64,000 bases of DNA, taken from the NCBI GenBank assembly GCA_947247005.1, contig OX365950.1:51932761-51996760 (forward strand). The letters are read 5' to 3'. Numbering within the stretch: position 1 is the first letter of the stretch; each line of letters opens with the position of its first letter. Origin of the DNA: Spisula solida. Taxonomy: Eukaryota > Mollusca > Bivalvia > Venerida > Mactridae. The notes under the pieces are model-generated. The model did no database searches and was not told the origin of the DNA. It saw only the letters and a list, made by a program, of their open reading frames with translations. Below, one piece after another: positions 35,361-46,770 of the stretch. Made by a program: the position numbers and the translations under genes.

Positions 35361-37129
35361 GTGAACTACGTGATGTTTGAATTGACTATTCGATTTTTAA
35401 GTATGAAAAAAACAAAATTCCAATTAACTACTGATAGTTTGTCCAACTCTATTAAACTGAATATTAAAACTTTTTCAAATGTTAAAGTTTGTCATCAGGA
35501 TACACTATTTGGTACAATAAATCTTTAAATACTCGACACTTAAACAAATTTTACTATTGTTTTGTGTTTATAAAAAGATATATTTCCATTTTTATTAGGT
35601 AAACTGAAGGGAGGATCCTACATCGATTCAATTGCCTTTTAAATACTGACATATTAAGCGCTTACGTCAGTGCAGTCTTTTGGATAGTCATGTTAAATCG
35701 AGAATCCACACTCCTATGAAGTCGTAAGTCACTGGTTGGTAACGTAGCTCACCACATATCTTCAGTCTGATCAACAACATGTTTGATAGAGGAAAAACAC
35801 GTTGCGATTGATTTTTGAATCATCAAAACAGTATTTTAACCAATTGTTAGATAATTAAATAGCTCAGATAACATAGATTCAAAACATTTTTGAAATATAC
35901 TTGTATATATGGTACAAACTTGTTTGAACACTAACAAACAACAATGTAGAATCATATTACCAAACAATATTGAAAACATAAAGCTTTTAAGTGTTGATAG
36001 ATATAACACTTATTTTCATGGTAACGTAGTTCACATTAAATTGACACACGTATAATTATATATAAGGCATCTTCACCCTAACAAAACTTTATTTACTAGT
36101 TAAATGATTCTGTTTTACTAAACTGTAAGTGCAAGTCACCGTTAGTTTTGCCACGAACTGTAAGTTTCATAACTTTTATATTCGCTTAAACCCCGACTCC
36201 TTTTCAGTCTTCGATTATGCCCTTCTATATGAGAGCCGCTATTTCTGTTCGAATGCTTAAACTGTATGGGTTTATTTGTGCCATAATGTTATATCCTTTT
36301 ATTATACTGGTACATATGAAAGTATATTACGACTGTCACTTGCAATTGGAATGAAAATCTCTCTCTACGATGATTTTCACAGAAATCAATATCGTTTTAT
36401 TGATCACTGATTGAAATACAGAAATCAACTTAAGTAAATCATGTAAACATGAAAGCATGTTGAACATTATTATTAGAACGATAACTAACTAACAATGAAA
36501 ATGGTTTCAAAGGAGTATCACGTATATATCTAATATACAGTCACGTCCGTTCCAAGGCGGAAGCCCTTAAGTCAACCTTCCTCTGTGTATGTACTGTCCA
36601 CTTTATAGTATAATTGGAAAAAATACAAAAATATTTGGCCACTGTGCCTTTTGTTAAACTTTATTAATTTTGTATGTGCCATTCTGCAAATTCGTTGTCC
36701 AGCACAAGGCTGCTTCGTATCTATCAAAATTGCATATACTCAGTGTCTGTTGTGGATTGTCCTTGTGGTGTATATTTTGTCCGGTTGTTAATTTCTTACC
36801 AACTGGCTCTTGTTCCGTTTTAGTTTGACTGACTTAAGCAGCAGACTTTCGGGATTGGATGCCCGGTTTTGTATTACATGTTCCTGTGGTAGTTTTTTAT
36901 GTATGTTCCGCACCTTTTCGAGTGAAGTTGTGTATATATTTTCTGTGCCTTTTTGTTCTCGCGTGTCCTGCGGTTTCTGTTGGGGTCGGTGCTACTTTCG
37001 GTAGTTTCGTATTTTGTTTAATTATTATAATATGGGTTTGTATCTGGATTTAAACGCCAATTCCGTTTACAATCGAATTTCATTTTTAAATAATCCATAA
37101 TATGCCATAGTTTCTCAGTATTTAATTTT

Positions 37130-37440
37130 TTGACCGGGGCCAAAAGGGGCTAGGAGTTAACTATTTATTCGTATTTGCCAGTTGTCCTCTTACAATTTCG
37201 TCCCCGCGATTCGCATCCTACCGGGTTCGTTCATGAGTCTATGTACAGCTGTGGAGTTATGGATGTAGTGTTCTGTCCCCTGAGGTCATTTAAAGTAGTT
37301 TTAAGTTCCCTACCGGTTTTTGACCGGAGGGGACTATTGGTTTGCCATCTGTCCGTCAGTTTTGGGTCTGACGGAAATTGTGGTTGATATGGCAACAGAC
37401 ACATTGACAATAGCTTTAAACCGGTAGGGGACTTCTGTAT
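37130..37440 (+). repeat. Interspersed repeat with inverted CCTACCGGTTT arms
   Basis: AAGTTCCCTACCGGTTT (about 37302) and AAACCGGTAGGGGACTT (about 37418) are inverted. The stretch between them carries GGTTTGCCATCTGTCCGTC, a phrase typical of abundant bivalve repeats. Local GC is higher than in the surroundings. The open frames on both strands (37175-37387 plus, 37231-37449 minus) overlap fully and look repeat-derived. Confidence 0.55.
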
Positions 37441-37504
37441 TGCTTGCAATTCTTAATGACTTGTTCAGTACGTCATATCTCGATTTGTTCAATTACGTCA
37501 TTTT

Positions 37505-38175
37505 ACTTAATGAAACTGGGTCACTCGTTTTAAGGTTTTCAGATTTTTTGTTGCTGAAATCGGGCCTTTCAACGTTTTAATACTGTTACTTAACTTTTGA
37601 GACTGAAGGCTGCTAAAACTATGTAGTTCAGCAGTTTTACTGTTGTTACTAGGTCATTCAGCGTAGGCTTTCTGCCTTTTGTTTGCTGAATCTTTTCTAT
37701 TCAGTTTTTAAACAATGAGACAAGGGGCGTTTAATTTTCTTGGTCGGTAGTGTGTTGGGCACTTCTTCGTTTTAAGATTTCTTACAGCTAAAGCGGGGCA
37801 ATATAGTCCTTTTGCTGTGGAAACTGGGTCATTCAGCAAGTTAGTAGGTCATCCGACTATACGGGCCTTTCTACGTTTTAATACTGTTATTTAACTTTTG
37901 AGACTAAAGGCTGCTATAACTATGTAGTTCAGCAGTTTTACTGCTGTTACTAGGTCATTCAGCGTAGGCATTCCGCCTTTTGGTTGCTGTATCTTTTCTA
38001 CTGGGTCATTCAGCTAATTCTAATTTATTATACTTTTCGACAGCTTGGACTTGGGCGGATCTGCACTTGTTTAGTTGGGCATTGTGCTTTGTGTGTTTTT
38101 AATGTTTTCTGTGCTCGGCTGGTTAAGTTGAGTGCTGCCTTCCCTGTCTGACTTAATATACTCTTTTTGCATGTG
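37505..38175 (-). repeat. R3 repeat, longest copy, with internal tandem duplication
   Basis: Full conserved end at 38080-38170 (CTGTGCTCGGCTGGTTAAG, TTGAGTGCTGCCTTCCCTG, TCTGACTTAATATA). The body holds two ~145-bp near-identical stretches starting CGGGCCTTTCAACGTTTTAA (about 37561) and CGGGCCTTTCTACGTTTTAA (about 37861), a spacing of about 300 bp. Confidence 0.8.
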
Positions 38176-39867
38176 CATTCAACTCTTGTTGACATCAATA
38201 GTTCAATCAGTATGTTACTGTATATGGGTAACGTAGTTCACGTGACGCGTACAACGTTTTGTCACTCACGCATTACTTTACTCCATGTGCATCCTTCTTA
38301 AAGTATTCATATCATTTATCAGCCTCCTCCCTATCTATGTACGCTTCTGCTAGCAATTTATATTTGGTAAACATCAGAAAAATAGGCATTTATTATATTT
38401 TGAACTACGTTACCATTTTGTAAACTACGTTACCACATCTATATTACTTTTGTCCTGAATGATACATTTGTTTTTGTGGAAAATCGGTTGGGAACTACAG
38501 AAACACCTTTAACCTTACATAATATTATAAAACAAATAGTTGCAACAATACGCAAACTAATTTTACGATGGATTATATGAAACCGTGTTAAGTACTACCT
38601 TTAAATACATACAGTGTTGTACGAAAATGCCAAAGACTCACTATTGCTGCTTTACAATACTCCCACGGTACAGTACGGGTGCACTGATACAATTTTGATT
38701 GAGCAATAAGTCCCATGCATGAACAATATAACTTTTTAGATACACGCAGTCACGTAGTTCACAGTCACGTATTTCACGAATCCTTGTTTTAAGCGGTACA
38801 ATTTTATTGTACGGACATAACCAAGTTTTTACAACTTCATTATAGATACTACGTTAGTAGCATCACATTCACACTTAAGCACGTTACTGCTTTTACTCTA
38901 TAATAGTGGGATACATGGTAACGTAGGTCACATTTAAATGTCAATTTTGACGATTCTAACTTTATGCAATATACTTGAATTTTAATCTTAGCTTTTGTTA
39001 AATAGAGGCAAATATTTTTATTTCTACGTGTACTCTATGTTTTCTGGGACTGTTAGTTTTGCCGTAAGTACATGCATGGGCTATATTTTATCTGCTCAAA
39101 ACCTGTAACGTAATTCACATAGAATTCTGTGACATGCCGAAATCGCAAAATATTTGTTTGTTTTTATTCCTTAAGATGTCAGCATCATTATAAAATCAAA
39201 TTTCAACCTTATGTCTAGCCAACCATTCTAATAAGATTAAACAAGAATATATATCAGTGTAATAAAACAAGACAAAATAGAGCACTGTAGCTTGTTACAG
39301 GGTTTTTTCGCTATTTTGTGACCATACATAGTCGAAAAAAATATGTCAAACTTGATTGTACCTGAAAAATTATGTTCCTTATGTGTAGATACCGACATTG
39401 TCTATGTCAGAAAACATAAGTTTATCAATAATTTGCTATTTTTGCGCTGTGACAGCTATTATAGCGAATTGTGCGTTTTTCTGGTTTTTCAGTGTTCAAT
39501 GTGTTTCGAATGCGTTACGTCAAATTTTCGCCATATGGTTTTATGTATACGGGGTTATTGCAGTAGAGAGTTAAATTGTTATTGCAACCACCATGTTAAT
39601 TTCCGTCCGTTTTTTGCTAGGAAGCGGAATTCTACTATTTAGTGAAACAACGATTGTACCCGTCTTTGTGAAGTTTCATTTACCGTCAGTGATACATTTG
39701 TATCATTATAAACAGTTACATGGTGCATATTATTGGAATTTTGTGATTTAGTCTAGCATCTAGAGTTTTTAGTGTGAAAAAAAGGTCCAGAGCGTTTCTC
39801 AGTTTATTCGTGTAGAGGGATGCTTGAAGTTTAATTTTAGCGAGGGTGGACATCTGAGATCCTGTAG

Positions 39868-40058
39868 GTTACCATGGAAACCATGATGACGTCAAAATTT
39901 CCCGCCAATTTTTTAGTACACACTCCGTCTTAATCTAACCTTTCTAACTAGTATGTACAAACACATATCAATTTTATTATACGTAATATTTAAAGTACCG
40001 GTATAGAGCTCAGAAATGATATGAGAGTCAAGGTCATTTAATGTCAAGGTCAAGGTCA
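39868..40058 (+). promoter_or_regulatory. Transcription-factor motif cluster in the left arm
   Basis: Sites seen: RFX-like GGTTACCATGGAAACC (39868-39883); CRE TGACGTCA (39887-39894); E2F-like TTTCCCGCC (39898-39906); three TCAAGGTCA nuclear-receptor monomer sites at 40028, 40044 and 40050. A second cluster at 40625-40650 has GTTACCATGGAAACC followed by AAGATGGCGGC (YY1-like). The mirror set lies in the right arm. Motif identity is exact; function is inference. Confidence 0.5.
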
Positions 40059-42173
40059 TTTTGAGGTCAAAAGACCTAAAAATGGGTAAAAAATGTGATT
40101 TACCCCAAATAGTTATCATTCATATGCGCAATTTTGTCCATATACTTCATCAATTTATTTCAACATCGCCTGTTATCAGTTGCACTTAAAATAAAATTTA
40201 TTTCGTGTTGACATTGCGAATAAAAATGAAATAAGGGGGAATTTCGTAACCCCACCCCAATTGAAATTGTCCATATATTTTGATAATCATGACAAAACTG
40301 TATGCATTTCACTTGCTTCACCAAGTGTAAAAGTGCAAAATGTGCATACATACTACTGTATGTGCAACCTTATTACACAATGATACCTGGCTCAGCATTC
40401 GATTTGATATGTTGACCAATGTCACGAAGGTGAAGGTCATTACAAGGTGAAAGTTCAAGACAATTGTTCCAGTCACAGTTTTATGTTGTTAAAAGTGCAA
40501 TAGCTTTGGTTTCTTTTGCTTCAGCGAGGAGTATTTCCTCAAATCATGTGTTTGTTTTGTTTATTTATGTAGGCAGGTGTTTGAAGTTTAATACTAGAGA
40601 GGGTGGATAGCTGAGATAAAGTCAGTTACCATGGAAACCAAGATGGCGGCCAATATTACAGCTCATAACCAGTCCAAATTTCATAGTCCTGGCCGAAAAT
40701 CCACAAAATTGATCTAACCTTTCATTGTTTTTTCTTTAATAATTTCAGTAGACAAGACCGTTGCAATGGAATTTCTGATGGGTGACATTTTGTCACCATT
40801 GAGAATTTTGAGAAAAATTCGGTAAAACGTTCCAAAATATAAACGAAACTACGAATTTCTGGAATCGGTGATCTACAATGTCATTTTCAATCATATTTTG
40901 TAATAAATCACACTAAAATGTAATTATCAAGTTTCAGTTGAAGACTGTAAAATTTTAGTGTCTTGTATTTATGGAAAAGGAGTTATTTTTGGGGTTAAAA
41001 CATTAAAAACTGCACATAAAAATGCGAATTTTTGGAATAAGTCGTCTATAACGTCATTGACCATTTAATTTGATAAATAATCGCTGTGATAGTTTCATAG
41101 TGACTTGCGATTAAGATATTAAGCATCTTAAGCTAGATATTGTTTGGGTAAAACATCGAAAATTGTAGTTTTTGGAATCGGTAGACTATGCACAATGACA
41201 TCGATCATTCTATTTGGTGATTAATATGTCAATGTAAATGGTATAAAACTATAAATAACCCTGCAGTTTAGATATCAAACATCCTAAGATAGGCTATTGT
41301 GCATAATGTGACTATTTGGGATGAAACTAAAATATATACATGTTTTGAGTTGGTTAAAGCAATATCAGTACCAGGCAGACGTTTGTATCATAAACAACTT
41401 GGAATACACCTTGTATACCAGGTAGTGTATTGTCACCCTTATATACATGTAGAACCAGGAATACCTTTCATATCAGTGTTAGGTACCATAAAGAGTACAA
41501 TATGGCTCTCCCATGCAGTGTTTAATATCCTAATAGTCTGGAATGACAATGGCAGTCCCTATAAAACAAGGGATAACTCAGTCAGGTAGAGTCAGAACGT
41601 CCCCATAGATCCAGACATATCTGTTTCCAGTAGTACAGTATAAGGTTACCAATACGGTCACACCCCTGGCATTATTGTAGGCAACGGCTATTTATAGAAT
41701 TGTTTTTCTTGTCGAGTACTAGTGGGTCATACATAGCAATGGCACTACCCTAGGATGTACACTCACAGAGCAACAACGAGTAGTTGCAAACTGTGTTGGG
41801 TACCATATAAAGCCACGAATGGCTGTTTCAGGCCATGCATGTGACAAAATGGAGCAATGAATAGTTACTCCATACCTTGTTTGATACTCTTTAGATTTAC
41901 GGATGGCTAAATCAAGCAGTATTATGTATTAAGTGAATTCAGGAATGATTCTGTCAAACATTTATTAACAAGGGAAGACTTTAAAAGTAATTTAGAATCA
42001 ATCACCGTTTACAGCACCATTAGGGTACCAATGTATGTCATACATAGCTTACAGTGATTGCTCGCCTATAGAGCTAAGCAAGGATATGTTAGATATATTA
42101 CATAGAACAAGAAGGGCAGTCAGGACTGTGCATTGTTGAGTACCATATAAAGTCAGTTTTTGATATCTATCTA

Positions 42174-42749
42174 AAGCCTATGTTTCACTGAACATGTTTT
42201 GCTCGGCGATGTACTCTCGATGGACATTAATGAGCTTCGCGAGGCAACTAAACCGGTTTTTCGTGGTCTAGGTGTAGCTTTTGGGAAGTCATGGGACAAT
42301 TTGTGATATCGGGAGGGTTCGTGATCAATCGTGAGAAATCGGGATATCTTCCCGACGTTATGCGTCTGTCCCACTGCCTCGGACATGTACTCCTGATGGT
42401 ATTTTGGTGCTTCGAAAGGCGTCACTGATGTCTCAGGGAAGCTCCCCACTTAAGTGTCAGGAACCTTAGACAACATTTCGGTGTCTCATTTGAGGTCTCG
42501 AGAGTTATTCCCCGAATGTTCGCTAATACTTATCGGGGATGATTCGTGTGGTACCAGTAGGCATCATGAGAACTTGATTGGTTGAACACATTGGTCCTAC
42601 TGCCAAGGGAATGTACTCCCGAAATTAATCGGGAGTTTGGGGCGTCGGAGAAAGGTTGAATGTGCATAATCACCGGGGGCCATCACGAGAAACTATATGT
42701 AATTCTTCCTCGTTGATGAGGAATTCCTCAGTGGGACATAGGCTTGATC
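42174..42749. mobile_element. ~575-bp GC-richer insertion with short TIRs, inside the spacer
   Basis: AAGCCTATGTTTCACTGA (about 42175) is mirrored by TCAGTGGGACATAGGCTT (about 42728-42746). Inside, a module CACTG...GG..ATGTACTC recurs three times (about 42190, 42373, 42596) at ~180-225-bp spacing. G+C and CpG are visibly above the surroundings. The open minus-strand frame (42171-42449, 92 codons) has no recognised domain. Confidence 0.65.
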
Positions 42750-42966
42750 GAGCAATATAAATCATAGCGAAAAATGCATGTGCCAGAAAGTGTCAGGTGG
42801 CAAATGAGGTTCAGGGAATAGTTTATTAGTTCGATTTTGAAGCAAATTCTTAATAATAATATTTAATCTCACTCAGGGCCAAATACTTGGTGTTTCCGTC
42901 ACTCCAAGGGTATGAGAGAGAAACTAGTAAGGAGCTTAATAGTTGCATTTTGATTCGTTTTTGGTA

Positions 42967-43040
42967 TGATCCGGTCTGGCAGATCGAACCAGGTTCACTC
43001 CGCACTCGAAGCGGCCGCTCAACCGCTAGACCATCGAGGT
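42967..43040 (-). pseudogene. tRNA-like sequence (SINE head or tRNA pseudogene)
   Basis: On the minus strand, CCTCGATGGTCTAGCGGTTG resembles a D-arm/A-box. A CCGC-TTCGAGT-GCGG anticodon-like hairpin follows, and then GGTTCGATCTG resembles a B box. The T stem and acceptor stem do not pair well, so it is not a functional tRNA gene. Confidence 0.45.
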
Positions 43041-43329
43041 ATGACTGTTCTAAGCAGTACATAGTATCTATAGCGCATGGGACGACTGTGTTATGCATTG
43101 CTAGGTATTATATAAAGCCAGGAATAGGAAAGACAATTTTAGGTACCACAATCGGTGTCAAAATTGCTGTGTCTGGCAGTGAAAGGTATGTACTCATAGG
43201 ACATTGAATGGTTGGTCTCATTGGTAGTGTTCGTACCATACAGGGCCTAGCAAGTTTGTTCTCAGGGGTTGAACACGTACATTTGCAGTACAACATTTCT
43301 GTGTCCCAAATAGCATGCACATTTATAGT

Positions 43330-43408
43330 GTTCCGAGTACCCGGGTAGTCGATCGGAAGAATGACCGAGTAACCGAGTACCGATTTTAGTACTCGTTGCC
43401 ATCTCTAG
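43330..43408 (-). mobile_element. hAT-like terminus fragment
   Basis: On the minus strand TAGAGATGGCAACGAGTACT, then AAAATCGGTACTCGG and TACCCGGGTACTCGG resemble the ends of many animal hAT elements (AGAGATGG... followed by GAGTACTCG runs). No partner end was found. Confidence 0.45.
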
Positions 43409-43493
43409 TTCCACTAGCTTCTGAATCACATGGAATCCCAATTACTCAAAGGCCACATATGTGATGCCTGTATTTGGTTCTAATAGGTACTTT

Positions 43494-43680
43494 ATATCGC
43501 TGGCTTATAATTAGATGGTCGTATGTACAAAATCAATATTTTGAGAAAAAATTACTCAAGCTTTTTGAACTTTTCGTGAAAATAGGCTCATAAGAAGCGC
43601 ATTGAGATGCAGATGTCAAATATGCATGATTCTTATACGTTCGACCTCCTAATTCTAAGCCAGCGATATGATCAAAATAT
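43494..43680. mobile_element. ~185-bp MITE (family M3) with TIRs
   Basis: TATCGCTGGCTTATAATTAG plus ATGGTCGTA (about 43496) is mirrored by TACGTTCGACCTCCTAATTC and TAAGCCAGCGATA. Its right half recurs at 63355-63465 (AATAGGATCATAAGAAACGC, TTGAGAAGCA, AAATATGCATGAGTCTCATA). Confidence 0.6.
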
Positions 43681-45289
43681 AAGACCGGAATGGCTTTATG
43701 TTTATATTCAAAACGCCACACTTATCATATATTTAGTGCTGTTGACCCCCAATATATCGAAATTTAGCTCAAAGCATGGTATTAGATAAAGGATAACTTG
43801 AACTACTGATGATATGGCAATATTTTAGTCTTACAGTAATTACTACCAAGTAAAATTATTATTGAGAGTGTAGTAGAACATATCACATTTTTTTACCATA
43901 GCCTAGCTGAAGATGTTTGATATCTTAATCGCAAGTCACTATGAAACTATCACAGTCATTATTTATCAAATTAAATGGCTAATGACGTTATAGACTACTT
44001 ATTCCGAAAATTCGCACTTTAGATGCAGTTTTTAATGTTTTAACCCAAAGATAACCCCGTTTGCATAAATACACAACACTAAAAATTTACAGTCTTCAAC
44101 AGAAACTTAATAATTACATTTTAGTGTGATTTATTACGAATTATGATGGAAAACGGCATTACAGTTCACAGATTCCAGAAATTCGCAGTTTCGTTTATAT
44201 TTTGGAACGTTTTACCCCAATTTTCTTAAAATTCTCAATGGTGACAAAATGTCACCCATCAGAAATTCCATTGCAACGGTCTTGTCTACTGAAATTATTA
44301 AAGAAAAAACAATGAAAGGTTAGATCAATTTTGTGGATTTTCGGCCAGGACTATGAAATTTGGACTGGTTATGAGCTGTAATATTGGCCGCCATCTTGGT
44401 TTCCATGGTAACTGACTTTTTTTCAGCTATCCACCCTCTCTAGTATTAAACTTCAAACACCTGCCTACATTAATAAACAAAACAAACACATGATTTGAGG
44501 AAATACTCCTCGCTGAAGCAAAAGAAACTAAAGCTATTGCACTTTTAACAACATAAAAATGTGAATGGAACAATTGTCTTGAACTTTCACCTTGTAATGA
44601 CCTTCACCTTCGTGACATTGGTCAACATATCAAATCGAATGCTGAGCCAGGTATCATTGTGTAATAAGGTTGCACATACAGTAGTATGTATGCACATTTT
44701 GCACTTTTACACTTGGTGAAGCAAGTGAAATGCATACAGTTTTGTCATGATTATCAAAATATATGGACAATTTCAATTGGGGTGGGGTTACGAAATTCCC
44801 CCTTATTTCATTTTTATTCGCAATGTCAACACGAAATAAATTTTATTTTAAGTGCAACTGATAACAGGCGATGTTGAAATAAATTGATGAAGTATATGGA
44901 CAAAATTGCGCATATGAATGATAACTATTTGGGGTAAAACACATTTTTTACCCATTTTTAGATCTTTTGACCTCAAAATGACCTTGACCTTGACATTTAA
45001 TGACCTTGACTCTCATATCATTTCTGAGCTCTATACCGGAACTTTAAATATTACGCATAATAAAATTGATATGTGTTTGTACATACTAGTTAGAAAGGTT
45101 AGATTAAGACGGAGTGTGTACTAAAAAATTGGCGGGAAATTTTGACGTCATCATGGTTTCCATGGTAACCTACAGGATCTCAGATGTCCACCCTCGCTAA
45201 AATTAAACTTCAAGCATCCCTCTACACGAATAAACTGAGAAACGCTCTGGACCTTTTTTCACACTAAAAACTCTAGATGCTAGACTAAT

Positions 45290-46590
45290 TATAAATTTTG
45301 ACAAAGACAAGTACGTTTAACACCCGACCGATTATTGTATAAAAACTAAACATTGCATGATATCATAATTATATTTTATTAACGTACAACTCCATCACAC
45401 CTCCATCGACAGACCCGTTAAAACGTTGATAAGGGCCACTCATTCTTGCAAAGTTGATAAGATATACTGACAAACTTTTGTATTGCATCGTATACAGTAA
45501 AGTGAGTAGGAAACCTAGATAGAAATTATCAGAATTAACGATCCGCCTTAAAGTAGTTTATTATTTCATTACGGACACCAATGTTCTCTTTAAGAATACA
45601 GAACCGGAATTAAAATAAATGCGTTCTCTTCTACTAAATTTTAATCTGATTTTAATGTTCAAAGGAACACAGTTATTGTAGTCTGGTATGTCGTCTGAAT
45701 GTAAAGTATTGAACTGCCTTGATGCAGTGTAAATTGCAATTCTCCGCCGCAGCCTACACTTTGGTAAACTTTGTGATTACTTCATTTATAACGAAGTCAT
45801 TACTTTGCTAAATCTAAACTTCCTGATAAGAATGTACAGCGAATTTATCTTGAGAATTACGTGGGAAGCGTGTTCCAAGTTTTAGTAAACGGAGGTGGAA
45901 TATGTAATGCTTTCGTCCACATGCGTAAGCATGTATATTATATTTCTTAAGAACCACAAAGGAAATAAGGGTTCCTTAGAACTCTTTCTTGTGTTATCCT
46001 TGACATTTAATGTAGATTTGACATGGCTGTATTAACTAACTGTATTTGTATGTTTTGATATTATCATTGTCATGTGAATGCTCATTATATGTCACATATA
46101 TTTCCTTACTCACTGTGGTGTATGAGTTACTATTTAAAGTAGTAGAAGTATAATGCAATACCTCCATTCCGAAGAGTACTCAAGTTCATATTTTGTACGT
46201 ACAATTGACATATTCCTGAGGGTCTTGGGTTCAAGCCCTACTGGGACTATGTTGTGTTTTTGTTTTTTAGTGTGAAGGTTATGTTAAGTATTTAAAACAT
46301 GAATTTACATTTATGCCTGAATTTTGTGTTTTGATCATAGTAATTTATCCATCGTTAATTAACGAAACACAAGTTACTATGCATTTCTGACATACATCTT
46401 TTCAAAACCGGATGATAAAACATTTAAAATTGGCTGTATCTAAAATATAATCCTTAACACTTCGTATTACACAACTATAACCTTAAATGCTTGTAATGGC
46501 ACTGATAATATAATAATATGACACACAACCTCGGATGGTACGTTTTGTGTGTGTATCTTGTGTTGTATGCTGAGCGCTGTCACCGATTCC
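45290..46590. other. No gene recognised
   Basis: AT-rich. A single B-box-like GGGTTCAAGCCC at about 46229 has no matching A box at tRNA spacing. Confidence 0.4.
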
Positions 46591-46599
46591 GTATCCTTG

Positions 46600-46770
46600 C
46601 TTGTTTAGTTGGGCATTGTGCCGTGTATGTGTTTTAAGTTCCTGTGCTCGTTAGTTCAGTTGGGCACTGTGTTTTGTGAGTTTTTAATGATTTCTGTGCT
46701 CGGCTGGTTACATTGTAAGTTGACTGCTGCCTTCCCTGTCTGACTTAATATAATCTTTTAAACGGTTTGT
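46600..46770 (-). repeat. R3 repeat, conserved-end copy
   Basis: GTTTAGTTGGGCATTGTGCC, TTCTGTGCTCGGCTGGTTAC, CTGCCTTCCCTGTCTGACTT then ATATAATCTTTT. The 'TTGGGCA' unit is present twice, as in the 11263 copy. Confidence 0.75.

Larger units (their letters stand above)
35361..39118. repeat. Dispersed GGTAACGTAGTTCAC motif array
   Basis: About ten copies of one 14-15 bp motif. Plus-strand sites: 35738, 36020, 38227, 38749, 38764, 38917 and 39104. Minus-strand sites: 35361, 38401 and 38420. Context is partly shared: CACATTAAATTGAC after 36020 and CACATTTAAATGTCAA after 38917, then CGTTAGTTTTGCC or TGTTAGTTTTGCC about 121-135 bp further on. This suggests an old, diverged repeat of larger period in which the short motif has stayed best preserved. 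An R3 copy interrupts it. Confidence 0.65.
41380..43310 (+). repeat. Diverged ~350-bp tandem array in the foldback spacer
   Basis: Variants of GGTACCATATAAAG occur at 41481, 41798, 42138 and 43102, with weaker ones at 42023, 43141 and 43232. Several are preceded by ACTGTG and followed by CCA(C/G)GAAT. Spacings are 317 and 340, and the third is about 389 once the 575-bp insertion is subtracted. Open frames here (41299-41589 and 42887-43207) are by-products of the array. Confidence 0.6.
39751..45285. mobile_element. 5.5 kb foldback-type element with ~1.4 kb inverted arms
   Basis: GTCTAGCATCTAGAGTTTTT at 39751 is mirrored by AAAAACTCTAGATGCTAGAC ending at 45285. TA flanks both sides (39749-39750 and 45286-45287), a probable target duplication. 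The arms run to about 41150 and from about 43895. They are very similar by eye: the arm frames MYAHFALLHLVKQVKCIQFC at 40351 (minus) and 44686 (plus) are identical. Each arm has 2-3 diverged ~170-bp units around GGAATCGGTGATCTACAATG / GGAATAAGTCGTCTATAACG. No transposase frame is present. Architecture is foldback; superfamily unassigned. Confidence 0.9.

Noticed and set aside
37175..37449. Overlapping frames of 70 and 72 codons on opposite strands
   Set aside because: They lie in a repeat containing the common CTGTCCGTC phrase and inverted arms; no protein domain is visible.
40160..45124. Frames MYAHFALL... and MITIWGK... conserved in two places
   Set aside because: Their conservation comes from the inverted arms of the foldback element, so it is not evidence of protein selection.
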